DNA from: DASZIT01 sp036268775
GTDB lineage: Bacteria; Actinomycetota; Acidimicrobiia; Acidimicrobiales; RAAP-2
DNA: 64,000 bases
Reading direction: 5' to 3'
Assembly: GCA_036268775.1 (NCBI GenBank)
Contig: DATATM010000019.1
Span: forward strand, 62,001-126,000
The position numbers and the translations under genes are program-made. This document shows, piece after piece, positions 17,396 through 26,391 of the stretch (the first letter of the stretch is position 1; each line of letters begins with the position of its first letter). The notes beneath the pieces were generated by a model. The model was given only the letters and a program-made list of their open reading frames with translations, had not been told where the DNA came from and made no database searches.

Positions 17396-18009
17396 TCACT
17401 CACCTGTTGGTCGACTACGGCGAGGTCATGAGCAAGCCTCAGCCCGCCCAGACCCTTCACGACCTCGCCCACCTCGCCGGCATGCCCGTCGACGAGCTGA
17501 GCCTTCGCTACTGGCAGTATCGACTCGACTACGACTGCGGACAGGCCTCGAACGACTACTGGTCGATCGTGCTCGGCCGCCGCCTGGCTTCCGACGACCC
17601 CCTGTTGGCGGAGCTGATCGCCACCGACGTGCGGGGCTGGCTCCACCTCAACTCCTCCACCCTGCGGATCCTCTTCGATGTCACCCTGGCCGGCCTCCAC
17701 CTGGCGTTGCTCTCCAATGCCCCCCACCCCCAGGCTGACGCCATGGACGGCAGCCGTTGGGCCCGCCTCTTCGACCACCGGCTCTACAGCTGCCGCCTTG
17801 GGATCGCCAAGCCGGATCCGTCGATCTTCGAACGGGCACTGACCGTCATCGGCGGCACCCCCGAACAAACCCTCTTCATCGACGATAAGCCGGCCAACAC
17901 CCAGGCGGCGGCCCGGCTCGGCTTTCGCACCCACACCTTCTCGTCCAGCCAGGACCTGGCCCAGGCTCTACCGTCGACCTTGGTGTCGGTCCCGGCCCAA
18001 CCCCACTAG
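17392..18009 (+). CDS. HAD-superfamily phosphatase (YihX-like)
   Basis: A 205-residue HAD hydrolase. The nucleophile motif is LLVDYGEV near residue 8, motif II LLSNAPH, the motif III lysine sits in GIAKPDPSIF, and motif IV is LFIDDKPAN, so the catalytic set is complete. The second acid of DxD is replaced by Gly, as in YihX-type sugar phosphatases. The GTG start overlaps the transporter stop by 4 bases. In this operon it probably dephosphorylates a sugar phosphate; that is inferred from context. Confidence 0.86.
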   Translation: MITHLLVDYGEVMSKPQPAQTLHDLAHLAGMPVDELSLRYWQYRLDYDCGQASNDYWSIVLGRRLASDDPLLAELIATDVRGWLHLNSSTLRILFDVTLAGLHLALLSNAPHPQADAMDGSRWARLFDHRLYSCRLGIAKPDPSIFERALTVIGGTPEQTLFIDDKPANTQAAARLGFRTHTFSSSQDLAQALPSTLVSVPAQPH

Positions 18010-18046
18010 CGGACCGGAGTCGTCCAAAGCGCCAACTGGGCGCCAC

Positions 18047-18865
18047 TCAGTCTTTGAGCAGCCCTCCGAGAATCGAACCGGCACTGGTGTTCCGGGAATT
18101 CTCGTTCTCGGGCAGGTAGGGCACGATGGCATGGGCGAGCTGCGAAATCGGCATGGTCTGGAGCCAGACCATCCCCGGACCCGTCAGGGAGGCCAGGAAG
18201 AGGGAGTCGGCCCCGAAGAGCATATTCTTCACGCCCTTCACCATCTTGATCTCGAAACTCATCCCGGCGTCGAAGAGACCGACATGCCCGGGGATAACCC
18301 GCAGGTTCTCGCCGGGCGCCAGGTGGTATTCGACCAGTTCGCCGGAGAGGGCGACCCAGGCCGTCCCCTGGCCGGTCACCCGCTGGAGGATGAATCCGCT
18401 GCCCCCGAAGATGCCGGCGCCCAGCTTCTGCTGAAACCCGATGGCGAGATTCACCCCGGAGGTGGCGGCCAGGAAGCCATGGCGATGGACGAGATACTCG
18501 CGGTCGGGCGCAATGGGGACAGGGCGGATCTCGCCCGGCAACTTGGCGGCAAAGGAGACCGTGCCCGGAGCGCCCTCTGCCTGGTACTCGGTGAGGAAAA
18601 GGCCGCCCCCGGCCACCGTCCGTTTGAGGGCGCCCAACATGCCCTTGGAACCGGCCCCCGACGTCGACGTCGACAACTGGATCGACGATGTCATCCAGGA
18701 GACGTCGCCCCCCGGCGAGACGATCGCCTGGCCGGGGTTGAGATCGACCTGCAGGACCGGCATCACGGTGCCGAGCACCCGGTGGGTGACACCGGCGGCG
18801 GCGTCGGCCGCGGCCGGGTCGTCAGGAGAGGGAGGCGACCCGGGGGGCGGAGGCAGATTGGACAT
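18047..18865 (-). CDS. AIM24-family protein
   Basis: A 272-residue protein with a Pro-rich N-terminus and the AIM24/TIGR00266 beta-helical domain from about residue 25 to 260. The repeated segments LNPGQAIVSPGGDVSWM, FLTEYQAEG, LVHRHGFLAAT and GLFDAGMSFEI are typical. The molecular role of bacterial members is not known; tellurium-resistance annotations in this family are unreliable. A GGAG ribosome site precedes the ATG at 18863-18865. It converges on the HAD phosphatase gene with a 37-base gap. Confidence 0.82.
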   Translation of the reverse strand: MSNLPPPPGSPPSPDDPAAADAAAGVTHRVLGTVMPVLQVDLNPGQAIVSPGGDVSWMTSSIQLSTSTSGAGSKGMLGALKRTVAGGGLFLTEYQAEGAPGTVSFAAKLPGEIRPVPIAPDREYLVHRHGFLAATSGVNLAIGFQQKLGAGIFGGSGFILQRVTGQGTAWVALSGELVEYHLAPGENLRVIPGHVGLFDAGMSFEIKMVKGVKNMLFGADSLFLASLTGPGMVWLQTMPISQLAHAIVPYLPENENSRNTSAGSILGGLLKD

Positions 18866-19080
18866 GGGAACTCCTGGTGGGGTTGGAGGCCGATCGAACC
18901 AGCCTCGATCGAACCGTGCGGGAAGATGCTCTACGGGTTGGATGGCCTTCTCTCGATGGCGTCGAGAAGGGAGCACCTCGGTGGTGAAGCTAGTGGTCAG
19001 CTGGGAGGCTGTCCACAGGCTTCCGAACTGTCACGAACGCCGTCGTCCATCCGATCTGCCGACGGTAAGCCGGCCAGGGG

Positions 19081-19269
19081 TCAGCTGCCGAACCCCTCCG
19101 CGGCGCTGATGCGGGAGGCGAGTTCATTGAGGGCGTCCGGCATCTCCTCGGAGACGTACTTGGCGGCCTCGCCGTCATCTCCCACGGCATCGATGGCGCG
19201 CACCAGACGGGCCATGGCGTGAGCCAGTTCAGTGGCTGCGCCTTCGATCTCTTTCGTCTCTGCACTCAT
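19081..19269 (-). CDS. Small acidic helical hypothetical protein
   Basis: A 62-residue acidic protein, probably all helical (MSAETKEIEGAATELAHAM at the start), without a signal or membrane segment. I chose the ATG at 19267-19269, which lies 9 bases after a GAAAGG site; a GTG at 19273-19275 is an alternative. No family is recognised. It stands alone between the AIM24 gene and a divergent methyltransferase gene. Confidence 0.55.
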   Translation of the reverse strand: MSAETKEIEGAATELAHAMARLVRAIDAVGDDGEAAKYVSEEMPDALNELASRISAAEGFGS

Positions 19270-19410
19270 GATCACGGCCCTTTCTTCTCCCGCTCAACGG
19301 TAGCGGAAACGTAAACCAACGCGCGGCGCCGGTGCGCTCTCCCACCACCCTCGGCTGGCCCCCGATCGGCGGTCTGGCGTCGCCCGCCGGGGACGTGCCA
19401 CGGTGGACCG

Positions 19411-20154
19411 ATGACAGCGTACGAACGCTTTTCGAGCTTCTACGACGCGGTGATGGACGACCCGGGTCCGAGAGCCGATCAGGTCACCGCGTGGATCGAT
19501 CGCCATCTTCCCGGTGCCTCGTCGCTACTGGAACTGGGTTGCGGCACCGGGTCGATCCTGGCTCGGATTCCGTCAGTCCTCGCCCTGACCGGACTGGACC
19601 GCTCGCCGGAGATGCTGGCGGTCGCCCGGGACAAGGTTCCCGGCGCCCGTCTGGTCGAGGCGGACATGACTGACTTCTCCCTGGAGGAGACCTTCGACGT
19701 CATCGTCTGCGTATTCGACAGCCTGAACCACCTCTTGACCTTCGGGGATTGGCAATCGATGTTCGATGCGGTTCACCAGCATCTCCGAGACGACGGACTC
19801 TTCATCTTCGACGTCAATACCTTGGGTGAGCTCCGGCGCCTGGGGGAGGAACCGCCCTGGGTCTACGACTTTGACGAGGGCGTTGCCATCATCGACGTGA
19901 CCTTTGCCGAGGACGGAATGTCGGAAGGCCTGTCACTTTGGGACATCCGCATCTTCGAACAGGCCGGAGAGGATCGGTACACCCTCCACCAGGAGCAGAT
20001 CGGCGAACTGGCGGTTCCGCTTGCCCTCATCAAGTCCACCCTGGAGGGAAATTTTGTGCTCCTGGAGGAGATCAATGAGAACGGTGAAACGCCGACTGAC
20101 AACTCCGTCAAGGGGCACTTCTGCTACCGCCTCGCCGGACCGGGTCGCCGGTAG
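19411..20154 (+). CDS. Class I SAM-dependent methyltransferase
   Basis: A 247-residue methyltransferase. The SAM-binding motif I LLELGCGTGSIL is near residue 40, followed by TGLDRSPEML and the acidic VEADMTDF. The remainder, from about residue 125, carries a beta-rich insert (EEPPWVYDFDEGVAIIDV) seen in small-molecule O- or N-methyltransferases. The acceptor cannot be inferred. The gene stands between two unrelated small genes on the plus strand. Confidence 0.86.
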   Translation: MTAYERFSSFYDAVMDDPGPRADQVTAWIDRHLPGASSLLELGCGTGSILARIPSVLALTGLDRSPEMLAVARDKVPGARLVEADMTDFSLEETFDVIVCVFDSLNHLLTFGDWQSMFDAVHQHLRDDGLFIFDVNTLGELRRLGEEPPWVYDFDEGVAIIDVTFAEDGMSEGLSLWDIRIFEQAGEDRYTLHQEQIGELAVPLALIKSTLEGNFVLLEEINENGETPTDNSVKGHFCYRLAGPGRR

Positions 20155-20265
20155 CCGCAGCCCGGACCTTGGCCGGACCAGCTTCCAGCTGGGCTGTTGG
20201 CCTTCACGCCACCGACCTGACCTGTCCTCCACCGGGCTCGCGGCTACCTGATGAGAGGGAACCTC

Positions 20266-21002
20266 ATGGGCCAGTTCAAGAAGCAGAGGGGCATGTTCTC
20301 CGACCTCCGCAACCTGACGGAGGCACTCGACCCCGAGCAGCAGTCGAGCATGACCAATGCGCCGACCAACCCGGCCGAGGTGGCCGGCCTGACCGGCACT
20401 GTCGATCCGGGGTTGCTGCAGAACGGACTGCTCGCACGAGATCTCGTCATCAGGGTCGAGAAGACCGGAACGTCGGTGGGCTCGAGACATGAACCTCGAC
20501 CCGTCTGCCGGTTCAAGGTCGAGGTGACCCTGGACAACACGCCGTCGTACCTGGGGAATTCCGACAGTCGGTGCCCCTGGCCGACGTGCCGCAGTACGTC
20601 CCTGGCCAGACGTTGATCGCGGTCCGGGTCGATCCGGCCGACCACAGCCGGGTGGCCATGGATCGTTCACAAGAGCCGCCAACTGTCACCGTCAGCGATC
20701 AGACCACCGGCGCGTCGGCGGCGGTCAGCATTCTGAAGACGGGCAACCCGGTGCGTGCGGTCATCGTCCAGACCCAGCCACTGAGCGCCAAGAACCCTGC
20801 CGGACTCGATCTCTATGCGTTCGTGCTGACGATCCTGGAGGAAGGTCACCCGCCCCGCCAGGTCCAAGCCGGGAACCCGGTTCCGGATAGCTGCATCCCG
20901 CTGCTCAACCCGGGCTCCAATATGCCGGCCAAGGTCGACCCCGACCAGCCGGGCCTCGTCGCCATCGACTGGGACGCAGCGTGGGCCGAAGCATCGAAGT
21001 AG
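20266..21002 (+). pseudogene. Frameshifted hypothetical gene
   Basis: Two adjoining frames together make one protein. The first runs from ATG 20266 (MGQFKKQRGMFSDLRN) and reads PVCRFKVEVTLDNTPSY to about 20550. The second, shifted frame continues PGEFRQSVPLADVPQYVPGQ to 21002. One missing base near 20550-20555 explains it. The pattern VCRFKVEVTLD...VRVDPADHSRVAMD is a repeat unit I recognise from actinobacterial unknowns, and it occurs twice (second half ends LVAIDWDAAW). This may be a true decayed gene or a sequence error. Confidence 0.65.
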
Positions 21003-21712
21003 GCAGAGACTTCGACCCAGCCGAGGGCTGGATCGAGCCCCCGCCGTCCGACCAGACTGGATGGGTGAATCCATTCCACCCCAAGGCGATCCGCGCCGCC
21101 TACGACACCGCCGCGGCGGATTACGTCACGGCCTTCGCTGACGACCTTGACGGGCTTCCGGTAGACCGCTCCCTCCTGGGTGCCTGCGCCCGGCAACTGG
21201 ATCAAGGGAGTCGGGTGCTCGACCTCGGTTGTGGTCCGGGACAAGTGGCCGGCTTTCTCACCCGCCGGGGCCTCCAGGTGACCGGACTCGATCTTTCCCC
21301 CGAAATGCTTGTCCTCGGCTCGCGGCGGGCCCCCGATGCCACCTTTGTCGGCGGGGACATGCGGTGGCTGCCTTTCCGATCCCAATCATTCCGAACTGTG
21401 GTGGCCTACTACTCGTTACATCACCTTCCCCGACACGAACTACCGCTGGCATTGAAGGAGATCCATCGGGTCCTGGCCGCCGATGGGCGATTGGTGTTGG
21501 CCACCCACCTTGGCGAAGGAGAGATCCAGATGGACGAGTTTCTGGGGCATGCCGTCAGCCCGTTCGGGGGCACCTTTTACGCTCCTGACGAACTAGTGGC
21601 CCAACTCCGACGCCAATCCTTCTCGGTCGAGGAGTCTCAGTACCGAGACCCACTCCCCCATGAGTATCAGTCACAGAGGATCTACCTGATCGCTCGGCCC
21701 GAAGTCCCTTAG
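20981..21712 (+). CDS. Class I SAM-dependent methyltransferase
   Basis: A 243-residue methyltransferase of the UbiE-like group. Motif I is VLDLGCGPGQVAGFL near residue 78, motif II TGLDLSPEML, and the post-motif acidic patch is GGDMRWLPF; YYSLHHLPR marks the active-site side. The GTG at 20981 overlaps the end of the frameshifted gene by 22 bases. The substrate is unknown. It is the second of three methyltransferases within 6 kb. Confidence 0.87.
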   Translation: MGRSIEVGRDFDPAEGWIEPPPSDQTGWVNPFHPKAIRAAYDTAAADYVTAFADDLDGLPVDRSLLGACARQLDQGSRVLDLGCGPGQVAGFLTRRGLQVTGLDLSPEMLVLGSRRAPDATFVGGDMRWLPFRSQSFRTVVAYYSLHHLPRHELPLALKEIHRVLAADGRLVLATHLGEGEIQMDEFLGHAVSPFGGTFYAPDELVAQLRRQSFSVEESQYRDPLPHEYQSQRIYLIARPEVP

Positions 21713-21775
21713 ACCTGGGAGTCTCGGCGGCCTCGTCGCGGGGGACGGCGAGATTGCGAAGACTCGTCCTCGAGG

Positions 21776-22603
21776 TCAACCGCCCGCTTCGACGGTGAGG
21801 AGATCGGTCGCCAACTCGATGTTGCCGCCGAAATGAGCCTTTGCCTGGTCCAGCCACTCCCCCTCGGTGCCGGGTACCGGAGTCGGGACGAGGTGGGTCA
21901 ACACCAGGGTGCCCACCCGATTACGAGCCGCAGTCTGGGCGGCGTCGGCGACTGACGAGTGATAGTCGAGCACGTCGCTCAGCCGTGGAAGCCCGAATTG
22001 CTCAATGAGATCGCGCCGGACCACGGTCTGGACCAGCACGCCGGCGTCCTGGCTCAGTTCATCGAGGCCGGCACACGGAACGGTATCCCCGGCAATGACC
22101 ACCGATTGCCCCCCGTCATCGATCCGATAGCCGACCGTCGGACGCACCGGGGCATGATCGGTCGGGGCCGAAGTGATCCGCACCTGCCCTTCTTCGAAGA
22201 TGAGCCCGCGCTCCACCTCGGTCACTTCAGCCGAGGGTCGCCATTGAAGATCGTCATGATGGGCCAGCCGATAACCGATGTCAGGCTCGAGCATGGCCTC
22301 CATCGCCGATACCAGGGCGGCAGTCCCTGCGGGCCCGTAGATCGGCAATGGGTTGGGTTGGAACGACATCGCCCATCGCATGGTGTAGACGTCGTTGAGG
22401 TCGGTGATGTGGTCGCTGTGCAAATGGGTCAAGAGCACCGCCTTCAAGGCGCCAGCTCCCGAACCCGCTCCTGCCGCCCGCATGAGGACACCACGCCCGC
22501 AGTCGAAGAGAAAATCACCGGCACTGGTTCGGACCAACGTCGACGGACCCGCCCGGAGTGGGTCCGGGAGCGGACTCCCACTCCCCAAAATGATCACCTG
22601 CAT
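21776..22603 (-). CDS. Metallo-beta-lactamase-fold hydrolase (RNase Z-like)
   Basis: A 275-residue MBL-fold metal hydrolase. The zinc motif is LTHLHSDHITD with His60, His62, Asp64 and His65; further ligands are the Asp in VIAGDTVP and a late His in LTHLVPTP. The start MQVIILGSGSPLPDPLRAG is typical of the RNase Z/arylsulfatase-like branch, but the exosite arm of true RNase Z is not evident. The ATG at 22601-22603 follows a GGAGGTGAGGAG site. It faces away from the lipoprotein gene. Confidence 0.84.
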   Translation of the reverse strand: MQVIILGSGSPLPDPLRAGPSTLVRTSAGDFLFDCGRGVLMRAAGAGSGAGALKAVLLTHLHSDHITDLNDVYTMRWAMSFQPNPLPIYGPAGTAALVSAMEAMLEPDIGYRLAHHDDLQWRPSAEVTEVERGLIFEEGQVRITSAPTDHAPVRPTVGYRIDDGGQSVVIAGDTVPCAGLDELSQDAGVLVQTVVRRDLIEQFGLPRLSDVLDYHSSVADAAQTAARNRVGTLVLTHLVPTPVPGTEGEWLDQAKAHFGGNIELATDLLTVEAGG

Positions 22604-22873
22604 GTTGCTCCTCACCTCCGGCACGCCGATGTGCGGGAGGAGCCTACGCCGTCAGCTCGCATCGCCGGCGCTGGCGCGATTCAGACCACGAACACCGGTC
22701 ATCGCCTCTCGCCGAGGCGTTCTCGCTGGTCGGCGGCCTCCCCGTCTTCGTGGACGTCCTGAAACGACTTGCTCAACGCGTTCGACGGGCCCAACGAAAT
22801 GAGTCATTCTAATGGCATCTCAAATGACACTGCTTTCCGTGGTCACACCAAATCGCCCTATCCGGAGGTACCC

Positions 22874-23590
22874 ATGTCTTCCCTCGATGCCCCATCACCG
22901 TCTCGGTCCCGCCAGCGTCCCACCGTGTTCATGGCCGTGGCCATCGTCGGTGCTGCCATCGGTCTGGCGGCCTGCTCCAGCGGGACGTCGAGCTCCTCGT
23001 CCACCACGAAGCCGCCGAGTTCCACGACCACCACCACACAGCCCAAGCTGATCAGCGTGATGCCCAGCGCTTTCGCCGCCCAATGCACCAACCAGGCTTC
23101 GTCGGACTTCATCGATACCAACCAAACCGCCCAGGTCGTTTGCAGCGGTAGCAACGTCCCTGACGCCGACGTCCTCATCTATGAGCAGTACGACAACGCC
23201 CAGGACACCGACAACTACTACAGCGCGACCCTGCTCACCGCCAACACCATGCAGTCCGCTCAAGGGGACTGCACTTCCGCCACGCTCTCCGGCTCGACCC
23301 CGAACGGCACCTACTGCGAGACCAACGTCACCAGCAACGGCAAGCCGGTCGGCAACGTGTTCCTCTTCAACGGGACCGAGTTCAACATTGGATCGGGGGT
23401 CAGCCTGGCTTCCGTACTGTCCTCCCCTCCGCCGATCTGTGCCAATACGAGCAGCGGATTCGGAGTAGTCGGGTGGACAGTCGACAGTTCGAACCTCGTG
23501 GCGCTGGCCATCACCTGCAGTAACGACATCGCCACGCTGCAAAACATCAACAAGGACTATCTGGCCAACAGTTTCGATCTGGCTAGCTAG
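22874..23590 (+). CDS. Putative lipoprotein
   Basis: A 238-residue exported protein. The N-terminus has a hydrophobic stretch (FMAVAIVGAAIG) ending in the lipobox LAAC, so Cys34 should be lipidated and anchored to the outer face of the membrane. A Ser/Thr/Pro-rich linker of about 25 residues follows, then a domain with six cysteines in paired positions, probably disulfide-bonded. I do not recognise the domain. A GGAGGTA ribosome site precedes the ATG at 22874. Confidence 0.8.
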   Translation: MSSLDAPSPSRSRQRPTVFMAVAIVGAAIGLAACSSGTSSSSSTTKPPSSTTTTTQPKLISVMPSAFAAQCTNQASSDFIDTNQTAQVVCSGSNVPDADVLIYEQYDNAQDTDNYYSATLLTANTMQSAQGDCTSATLSGSTPNGTYCETNVTSNGKPVGNVFLFNGTEFNIGSGVSLASVLSSPPPICANTSSGFGVVGWTVDSSNLVALAITCSNDIATLQNINKDYLANSFDLAS

Positions 23591-23632
23591 ATTTAGGGGG
23601 TCAGCTGCCCATCGAAGGATCGGTAGGTCACC

Positions 23633-24661
23633 ATGTCCCAGTACACACCGGCGCCGGAGCGCTATCAGTCAATGCAATACCGGAGATGCGGGAGGAGCGG
23701 GATCCTGCTCCCGATGCTGTCGCTCGGCCTGTGGCACAACTTCGGCGACGATCATCCCCTCGAGACCCAGCGCGCCATCTTGCGGCGAGCCTTCGATCTC
23801 GGAATCACCCACTTCGACCTGGCCAACAACTACGGCCCTCCTTACGGAAGCGCGGAGAGGAACTTCGGGACGCTGCTCCGCACCGACTTCGGGCCCTATC
23901 GGGATGAGCTGATCATCTCCAGCAAGGCGGGATGGGACATGTGGCCCGGGCCCTACGGCGATCATGGTTCCCGTAAGTATCTTCTCGCCAGCCTCGACCA
24001 GAGCCTGGGGCGACTCGGCCTCGACTATGTCGATATCTTCTACCATCACCGCTTCGATCCGGACACGCCGCTCGAGGAGACCCTGGGGGCCCTCGACGCC
24101 GCAGTGAGGCAGGGCAAGGCGCTCCATGTCGGCGTCTCCTCCTACTCGGACCAGCGAACCAAGGAGGCCATTGCCATCCTCCGCTCCCTCGGGACCCCAC
24201 TCCTCATCCACCAGCCGTCCTATTCCATGCTCAATCGCTGGATCGAAGAGCGCCTGCTCGACGTGCTGGACACCGAAGGCGTCGGCGCCATCGCTTTCTC
24301 CCCGTTGGCCCAGGGCATGCTCACCGATCGCTACCTCAACGGGATTCCGGAGGGCTCCAGGGCTTCGGAACGAGCCACGTTGTTCCCCGAGATGCTCACC
24401 GACGAGAACATGGACCGAGTGCGGGCGTTGAGTTCCATTGCCGAATCACGAGGCCAGAAGCTCTCGCAGATGGCTCTGGCCTGGGCGCTGCGAGATCCAC
24501 GGGTGACCTCCCTCGTCATCGGGGCGAGCAGTGTTGCCCAGCTGGAGGAGAACGTTGCCGCCCTGGACAATTTGAGCTTTTCGGAGGAGGAGCTCGCCCA
24601 GATCGATCAGTACGCCGTCGAGAGCGGCATCGATCTGTGGCGGGGGCCGGCGACCAGCTGA
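23633..24661 (+). CDS. Aldo/keto reductase, YghZ/Gpr-like
   Basis: A 342-residue NADPH-dependent aldo/keto reductase of the AKR14 type. The catalytic tetrad is Asp62, Tyr67 (NNYGPPYGS), Lys98 (SSKAG) and a His in DIFYHHR (138 or 139). The cofactor-binding C-terminal motif VIGASSVAQLEENV is complete. In Escherichia coli the homologue reduces L-glyceraldehyde 3-phosphate and detoxifies methylglyoxal, so a comparable role is likely. It begins 42 bases after the lipoprotein gene. Confidence 0.9.
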   Translation: MSQYTPAPERYQSMQYRRCGRSGILLPMLSLGLWHNFGDDHPLETQRAILRRAFDLGITHFDLANNYGPPYGSAERNFGTLLRTDFGPYRDELIISSKAGWDMWPGPYGDHGSRKYLLASLDQSLGRLGLDYVDIFYHHRFDPDTPLEETLGALDAAVRQGKALHVGVSSYSDQRTKEAIAILRSLGTPLLIHQPSYSMLNRWIEERLLDVLDTEGVGAIAFSPLAQGMLTDRYLNGIPEGSRASERATLFPEMLTDENMDRVRALSSIAESRGQKLSQMALAWALRDPRVTSLVIGASSVAQLEENVAALDNLSFSEEELAQIDQYAVESGIDLWRGPATS

Positions 24662-24692
24662 GCGGGCCGGATCCAACCAAGCAATTGGTGCA

Positions 24693-25319
24693 ATGATATC
24701 GACAACCAAGGCCACCAAAGACGACGAGACTGCGTGGGCGTACTCTGCCTCTGTGGGTTCAGAGCACCTTCAAATATCGTCGAGCGAATTTTGGTACCAG
24801 CGACTGCGGGACATCCTCATGCCCTTGGTGATCGGCTCTGTCGATCTGGGTGACGATGTCCTGGAAGTCGGGCCCGGTCCGGGACTGTCAACCGACCTGC
24901 TGCGAGCCAGGGTGCCGGCGCTCACCGCCGTCGAACTCGACGGAGAAATGGCCGCCAGTCTCTCGTTCCGGCTGGCCGGCACCAACGTCGAGGTCGTGCA
25001 CGCAGACGCCACCGACCTGCCGTTCGAGGATCGACGCTTCACCGGAGTGGCGTCATTTTCTTTCCTCCATCACATCCCGACCGAGGAGTTGCAGGATCAA
25101 CTATTCGGTGAAGTGGCTCGGGTCCTCCAGCCGGGTGGAGTGTTCGCGGCATACGACGGGATGGCAAGCACACAGATAGCCAACCTGCATGCTGGCCTCC
25201 CCTACAACCCGGTTGACCCGGACACCGTGGAGTCACGTCTCTTGGGCGCCGGCTTCGCGACCGTCGAGTTACAGACTCTCGATCTCGGATGGGCAACTAT
25301 TGCGACCATGGCCGCGTAA
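24693..25319 (+). CDS. Class I SAM-dependent methyltransferase
   Basis: A 208-residue methyltransferase with motif I VLEVGPGPGLSTDLL near residue 55 and the acidic loop VVHADATDLPF; the SFLHHIP segment completes the core. The VGPGPG form of motif I resembles small-molecule methyltransferases and RsmA-like folds. The gene follows the aldo/keto reductase by 31 bases and ends about 90 bases before a tRNA gene. Substrate unknown. Confidence 0.85.
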   Translation: MISTTKATKDDETAWAYSASVGSEHLQISSSEFWYQRLRDILMPLVIGSVDLGDDVLEVGPGPGLSTDLLRARVPALTAVELDGEMAASLSFRLAGTNVEVVHADATDLPFEDRRFTGVASFSFLHHIPTEELQDQLFGEVARVLQPGGVFAAYDGMASTQIANLHAGLPYNPVDPDTVESRLLGAGFATVELQTLDLGWATIATMAA

Positions 25320-25409
25320 GGGGCCCGACTCAATCTGATCGCAATTCGAGCGCAGAAAAACGGCAAACAACTTCGCCCATGGTCACCCGTCTGACCAGGG
25401 AATTAACAG

Positions 25410-25482
25410 TGGGCCGTACAGGACTCGAACCTGTGACCCCTTGCGCGTCATGCAAGTGCGCTACCAGCTGCGCCAACGGCCC
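25410..25482 (-). tRNA. tRNA-Val (GAC anticodon)
   Basis: The minus strand folds into a cloverleaf with a 7-pair acceptor stem (GGGCCGT/ACGGCCC), D-arm GCGC/GCGC, anticodon stem CTTGC/GCAAG with loop ATGACGC (anticodon GAC) and a normal T-arm around TTCGAGT. The discriminator is A; the CCA is not encoded. Confidence 0.95.
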
Positions 25483-25532
25483 GTGGAGGAGGACGATACC
25501 ACTGAGGCCGGATTTCGCCGACACCCGACCAA

Positions 25533-26357
25533 TCAGACCGGCGCGGTGGCTTGAGGAGTCGCCCGTTCGATCGCCCCCCATCCGCTCAGCCTCTGTCGTC
25601 GCTCCAGCTCCAACCGGTGCCCGCCTCGCACGCCGAACAACCGCTTGGCGAACAGCAGGTAGACCACGATGGCAAGGTTGATGACCAGGGTGATCACCTT
25701 GAACACGCTGACCCCGATGGTCAGCTCGTAGACCTCGAACGGCACCAACAGCGTGGTCGCCACGAAGGTCAGATATTCGGCCCAGCGCTTGGCCATCCAT
25801 AACCCGATCATCTCGGCTGCCTCCAGGACGGCATAGGCGGTCACGGCCAAGCCCAGCTCGACCAGGTGACGTGACGAGTAATGGAAGACGTTACGGAGAT
25901 GGCCCAATATCCCCCTCACGCTGGTGGCGCCGGGATCACCTCCTGACAGGTCGTTCATGATCTCGTTGTAGTCGTGCTGCAAGGCGGTGTGGTGGCGGGC
26001 AAAGGTAAAGAGGGCGACGGCCAGCACGGTAAGCACGATCACGTGGATGGCACGATCGATGGCAATCAGCCTGAGCACGTAGTGATCGCGGAGGAGCGGG
26101 CCGCGAACCGGCAGTTCGATTTCCTCGCGGGTCGGCACCGCGCCGCCGGTCGGTGATACGGGTATCGGGTAAGGGAACCAGCCGTCACACCGGAGGCATC
26201 GGAGCCAACGGGTCCCATCGAATTCACGCACCAAGAGGTGATCGTCAGAGGTGACCCGGCCGGCGTCGATGCCGACCACTACGTGGTCTCTCCAGGCACA
26301 GGTCAGCAATTCATATCGGTTGCTCGGGCGTTGGGCGCGTGCCACCCCCAGCACCAT
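25533..26357 (-). CDS. DUF2127 membrane protein
   Basis: A 274-residue membrane protein with about four hydrophobic segments (for example HVIVLTVLAVALFTFA and VITLVINLAIVVYLLFAK) in the DUF2127 arrangement. The cytoplasmic N-terminal 80 residues include a CxxC pair (LRCLRCDGW), possibly metal-binding. Function unknown. I chose the ATG at 26355-26357 (MVLGVARAQRPSNRYE), just before the divergent PhyH-type gene; a longer start would cross into its promoter. Confidence 0.75.
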   Translation of the reverse strand: MVLGVARAQRPSNRYELLTCAWRDHVVVGIDAGRVTSDDHLLVREFDGTRWLRCLRCDGWFPYPIPVSPTGGAVPTREEIELPVRGPLLRDHYVLRLIAIDRAIHVIVLTVLAVALFTFARHHTALQHDYNEIMNDLSGGDPGATSVRGILGHLRNVFHYSSRHLVELGLAVTAYAVLEAAEMIGLWMAKRWAEYLTFVATTLLVPFEVYELTIGVSVFKVITLVINLAIVVYLLFAKRLFGVRGGHRLELERRQRLSGWGAIERATPQATAPV

Positions 26358-26391
26358 AGGCTGCTCTCTACCGATCACTAGGGGGGTAGTC

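Noticed and set aside
18029..18043. GCGCC/GGCGC hairpin between the convergent HAD and AIM24 genes
   Set aside because: Five-base stem without a U-tract; too weak to call a terminator.
22787..22830. GTCATT/AATGAC inverted repeat upstream of the lipoprotein
   Set aside because: Short arms and an A/T-rich setting; not better than chance.
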